Source: Verrucomicrobiota bacterium
Lineage (GTDB): Bacteria; Verrucomicrobiota; Verrucomicrobiia; Limisphaerales; UBA1100
DNA length: 8,916 nucleotides
Direction of reading: 5' to 3'
NCBI GenBank assembly: GCA_028872685.1
Contig: JAPKEI010000099.1
Coordinates: 1 to 8,916 of the forward strand
The position numbers were made by a program, and so were the translations under genes. Shown in pieces: positions 7,246 to 8,916 of this stretch (positions within the stretch are counted from its first letter, which is position 1; each line of letters begins with the position of its first letter). The notes beneath the pieces are model-generated. The model did no database searches, was not told where the DNA came from, and saw only the letters and a program-made list of their open reading frames with translations.

Positions 7246-8676
7246 ATGCCGCGTTTCATTCTTCAAGCCGCCCTGTGTCTCGCATTCCTCTGGGCCAAGC
7301 AAACTCAAGCCGCGGCGAAGCCGAACATACTGTTCATAGCAGTAGATGACCTCAATGACTGGGTCGGATGCCTAGGTGGCCATCCACAGGCCAAGACTCC
7401 GAATATGGATAAACTGGCCAAGCGCGGCATCCTTTTTGAACAGGCCTACTGTGCCGCGCCCTTGTGTAGCCCATCGCGCACGGCGATTATGACCGGCCTT
7501 TCCCCCTCCAACACCGGCATCTATGGCAACCTCAATTGGTTTCGGGATCTGCCACAGTATAAGGATTGGGTGACGTTGCCGCAGTACTTCCGCCAACACG
7601 GTTACCTCGCCTGGGGCGGCGGCAAACTTTACCATCAGGCGCATGGCAAGTTCTCTGATGCAGGTGCGTGGGATCATGTCTATTCCACGCGCACAGGCGC
7701 CGTTCCTCCTCCAAAGAGCAACCGCTACAAGCATGGACTACGCCCCAAGTTCGAATCCAATCCGATCCTCGCCCGCCTAATCGACTGGGGACCAACCGAT
7801 CATCCCATCGAAGCCAATCCCGATTGGAAGACCGCCGATGGCGCTGCCAAGTTCTTGCAACGAGATCACGACAAACCTTTTTTCCTCGGTTGCGGCATCT
7901 ACCTGCCACACCTTCCCTGGTATGCCCCGAAAAAGTTCTTCGATTTGCATCCACTCGAAGATATCGAGCTTCCACCGTACAAAGCAGATGACTTTGAGGA
8001 CATCCCCGCCACTGGAAAACGCATGGGCGAACGTCACATCAAGCACATCCGTAAAAGCGGCAAATGGAAGGAAGCCGTACAGGCCTGCCTGGCCGCCGAT
8101 TCCTTTGCTGATGCCTGTGTGGGTCATGTACTGAACGCCCTAAAGAAAAGCCCACATCGAGATAATACGATTGTGGTGCTCTGGGGCGACCACGGCTATG
8201 ACGTGGGTGAAAAGAAATTTGCCAAGTCAGCCCTCTGGGAACAAACCACGCGCACCCCACTCATCATTCATGTACCCGAAAAACTGGGCGGCAACACCAA
8301 AGCAAAAACCTGCAAGCGCCCCGTGAGCTTACTCGATCTCTATCCCACGCTCATTGAACTCTGTGGTCTGCCCAAGAACCCCAGGATCGATGGCCGCAGT
8401 ATTGCCCCCTTGATACGTAACCCGAAAGCTGCGTGGCCTTATCCTGCAGTGATCACCCATTCACCCCACTGGGTTGGCCCCAATCATGCCGTTCGTTCGG
8501 AGCACTTTCACTACATCCACTATGGTAAAGGCGGCGAAGAACTCTATGAGGTGGCCAAGGACCCCCACCAGTGGCACAATCTTGCCAACGACCCCGCCCA
8601 CGCCACCACCAAGGCTCAATTAAAACAATGGCTCCCGAAAAAGAACGCTCCTCATTTCCGCGCGGACAAGCAATAA
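7246..8676 (+). CDS. Exported sulfatase, iduronate-2-sulfatase-like (S1 family)
   Basis: This protein of 476 residues from the ATG at 7246 (a GTG at 7243 would add one Met) has a signal peptide ending near AAA-KPN. It removes sulfate esters, probably from a sulfated sugar. The S1 alkaline-phosphatase-like fold is clear: metal-binding D34 and D35 in NILFIAVDDLND, the formylglycine motif CSPSR with C74 as the residue to be modified, PFFLGCGIYLPHLPWYAP around 211-228 with H222, the metal pair D315/H316 in GDHGYDVGEK, and LWEQTTRTPLI. NPDWKTADGAAKFL and the PHLPWYAP segment are typical of the iduronate-2-sulfatase-like (S1_7-type) subgroup. Length is normal. The formylglycine-generating enzyme must be supplied elsewhere. 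The gene is six bases after the propeller-fusion stop, with only a distant AAGGA at 7225-7229. The exact substrate cannot be read from the sequence. Confidence 0.88.
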   Translation: MPRFILQAALCLAFLWAKQTQAAAKPNILFIAVDDLNDWVGCLGGHPQAKTPNMDKLAKRGILFEQAYCAAPLCSPSRTAIMTGLSPSNTGIYGNLNWFRDLPQYKDWVTLPQYFRQHGYLAWGGGKLYHQAHGKFSDAGAWDHVYSTRTGAVPPPKSNRYKHGLRPKFESNPILARLIDWGPTDHPIEANPDWKTADGAAKFLQRDHDKPFFLGCGIYLPHLPWYAPKKFFDLHPLEDIELPPYKADDFEDIPATGKRMGERHIKHIRKSGKWKEAVQACLAADSFADACVGHVLNALKKSPHRDNTIVVLWGDHGYDVGEKKFAKSALWEQTTRTPLIIHVPEKLGGNTKAKTCKRPVSLLDLYPTLIELCGLPKNPRIDGRSIAPLIRNPKAAWPYPAVITHSPHWVGPNHAVRSEHFHYIHYGKGGEELYEVAKDPHQWHNLANDPAHATTKAQLKQWLPKKNAPHFRADKQ

Positions 8677-8916
8677 AGCGAATTGCTTTCCTGTTCCTCG
8701 TGTGGGGCTTGGCGTGGGGACCTCTCCAAGCCCAGAGTTCAAAACCCAACCTTATCCTGATCATGGCCGATGATCTCGGTTATCAGGATCTTTCCTGCTA
8801 CGGGAGCACAAAACACAAAACCCCGGTACTCGACAAGTTGGCGAAAGAGGGAATCCGGCTGACCAGTTTTTATGCAGGCGCCACGGTCTGCACCCCCTCA
8901 AGAATGGCGCTGCTAA
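8628..8916 (+). CDS. Second exported sulfatase, N-terminal part (3' end outside window)
   Basis: The frame from ATG 8628 is open to the window edge (96 codons plus one base). The first 49 bases overlap the 3' end of the preceding sulfatase gene in another frame. Its N-terminus is MAPEKERSSFPRGQAIKR, then a hydrophobic core (IAFLFLVWGLAWGPL, about 19-33) and a cleavage site near LQA-QSS. The sulfatase fold then starts with PNLILIMADDLGYQDLSCYG (metal ligands D48, D49) and reaches the formylglycine motif CTPSR, C88 being the residue to be modified. The N-terminus resembles arylsulfatase-A-type S1 enzymes rather than the preceding iduronate-2-sulfatase-like one. No other ATG gives a full signal peptide; GTG or TTG codons inside the hydrophobic core would leave one too short and without positive charge. 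The length and subfamily of the whole protein cannot be known here. Confidence 0.82.
   Translation, partial: MAPEKERSSFPRGQAIKRIAFLFLVWGLAWGPLQAQSSKPNLILIMADDLGYQDLSCYGSTKHKTPVLDKLAKEGIRLTSFYAGATVCTPSRMALL

Noticed and set aside
7532..7975. Long minus-strand open frame inside the sulfatase gene
   Set aside because: Arg/Cys-rich composition and exact overlap with a confidently identified gene mark it as a shadow of that gene's codon usage.
1..8916. tRNA, rRNA, CRISPR array, transposase or attachment site
   Set aside because: Nothing of the kind was seen; no direct-repeat arrays, insertion-sequence ends or structured RNA genes stand out.

Overview
The window looks like a chromosomal segment from a marine or sediment bacterium of the PVC group. 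Verrucomicrobiota is most likely, with Planctomycetota or Lentisphaerota as alternatives. The reasons are formylglycine sulfatases in tandem, a NIPSNAP protein, large exported proteins that join beta-propellers to haem-binding CxxCH motifs, a carboxypeptidase-regulatory-like cupredoxin with a C-x2-H-x2-M copper motif, and mostly weak or absent Shine-Dalgarno sequences. This placement is by protein style; no rRNA or marker gene is present.

Layout: 1-495 is the 3' end of a NIPSNAP-family gene that begins outside the window. 496-757 is a non-coding gap. It holds a short protein-like minus-strand reading frame (possibly a gene remnant) and an AT-rich segment with a 7-bp inverted repeat and a weak promoter-like -10. 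From 758 to the right edge there are six same-strand genes with gaps of 6 bases or less, or overlaps: a monohaem cytochrome (758-1423), a regulatory-like domain / CxxCH / seven-bladed Vgb-like propeller protein (1425-3362), a type 1 copper protein (3365-4069), a 1057-residue fusion of YVTN-like propeller, two-haem peroxidase-like region, IPT-like domain and ankyrin repeats (4066-7239), an iduronate-2-sulfatase-like sulfatase (7246-8676), and the start of a second sulfatase (8628 to beyond 8916). The second sulfatase begins inside the first and runs off the window.

How they may work together: every operon product with a visible N-terminus has a signal peptide, so all should act in the periplasm or outside the cell. 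The first four look like one redox module, with two propeller scaffolds carrying haem sites, a small cytochrome and a blue-copper protein as electron carriers. The parts list recalls methylamine dehydrogenase, MauG, amicyanin and cytochrome c, but the proteins are not recognisable orthologues of that system and the substrate is unknown. The linked sulfatases suggest a connection with sulfated polysaccharides. The redox module plus sulfatases in one transcription unit is the most interesting part of the window.
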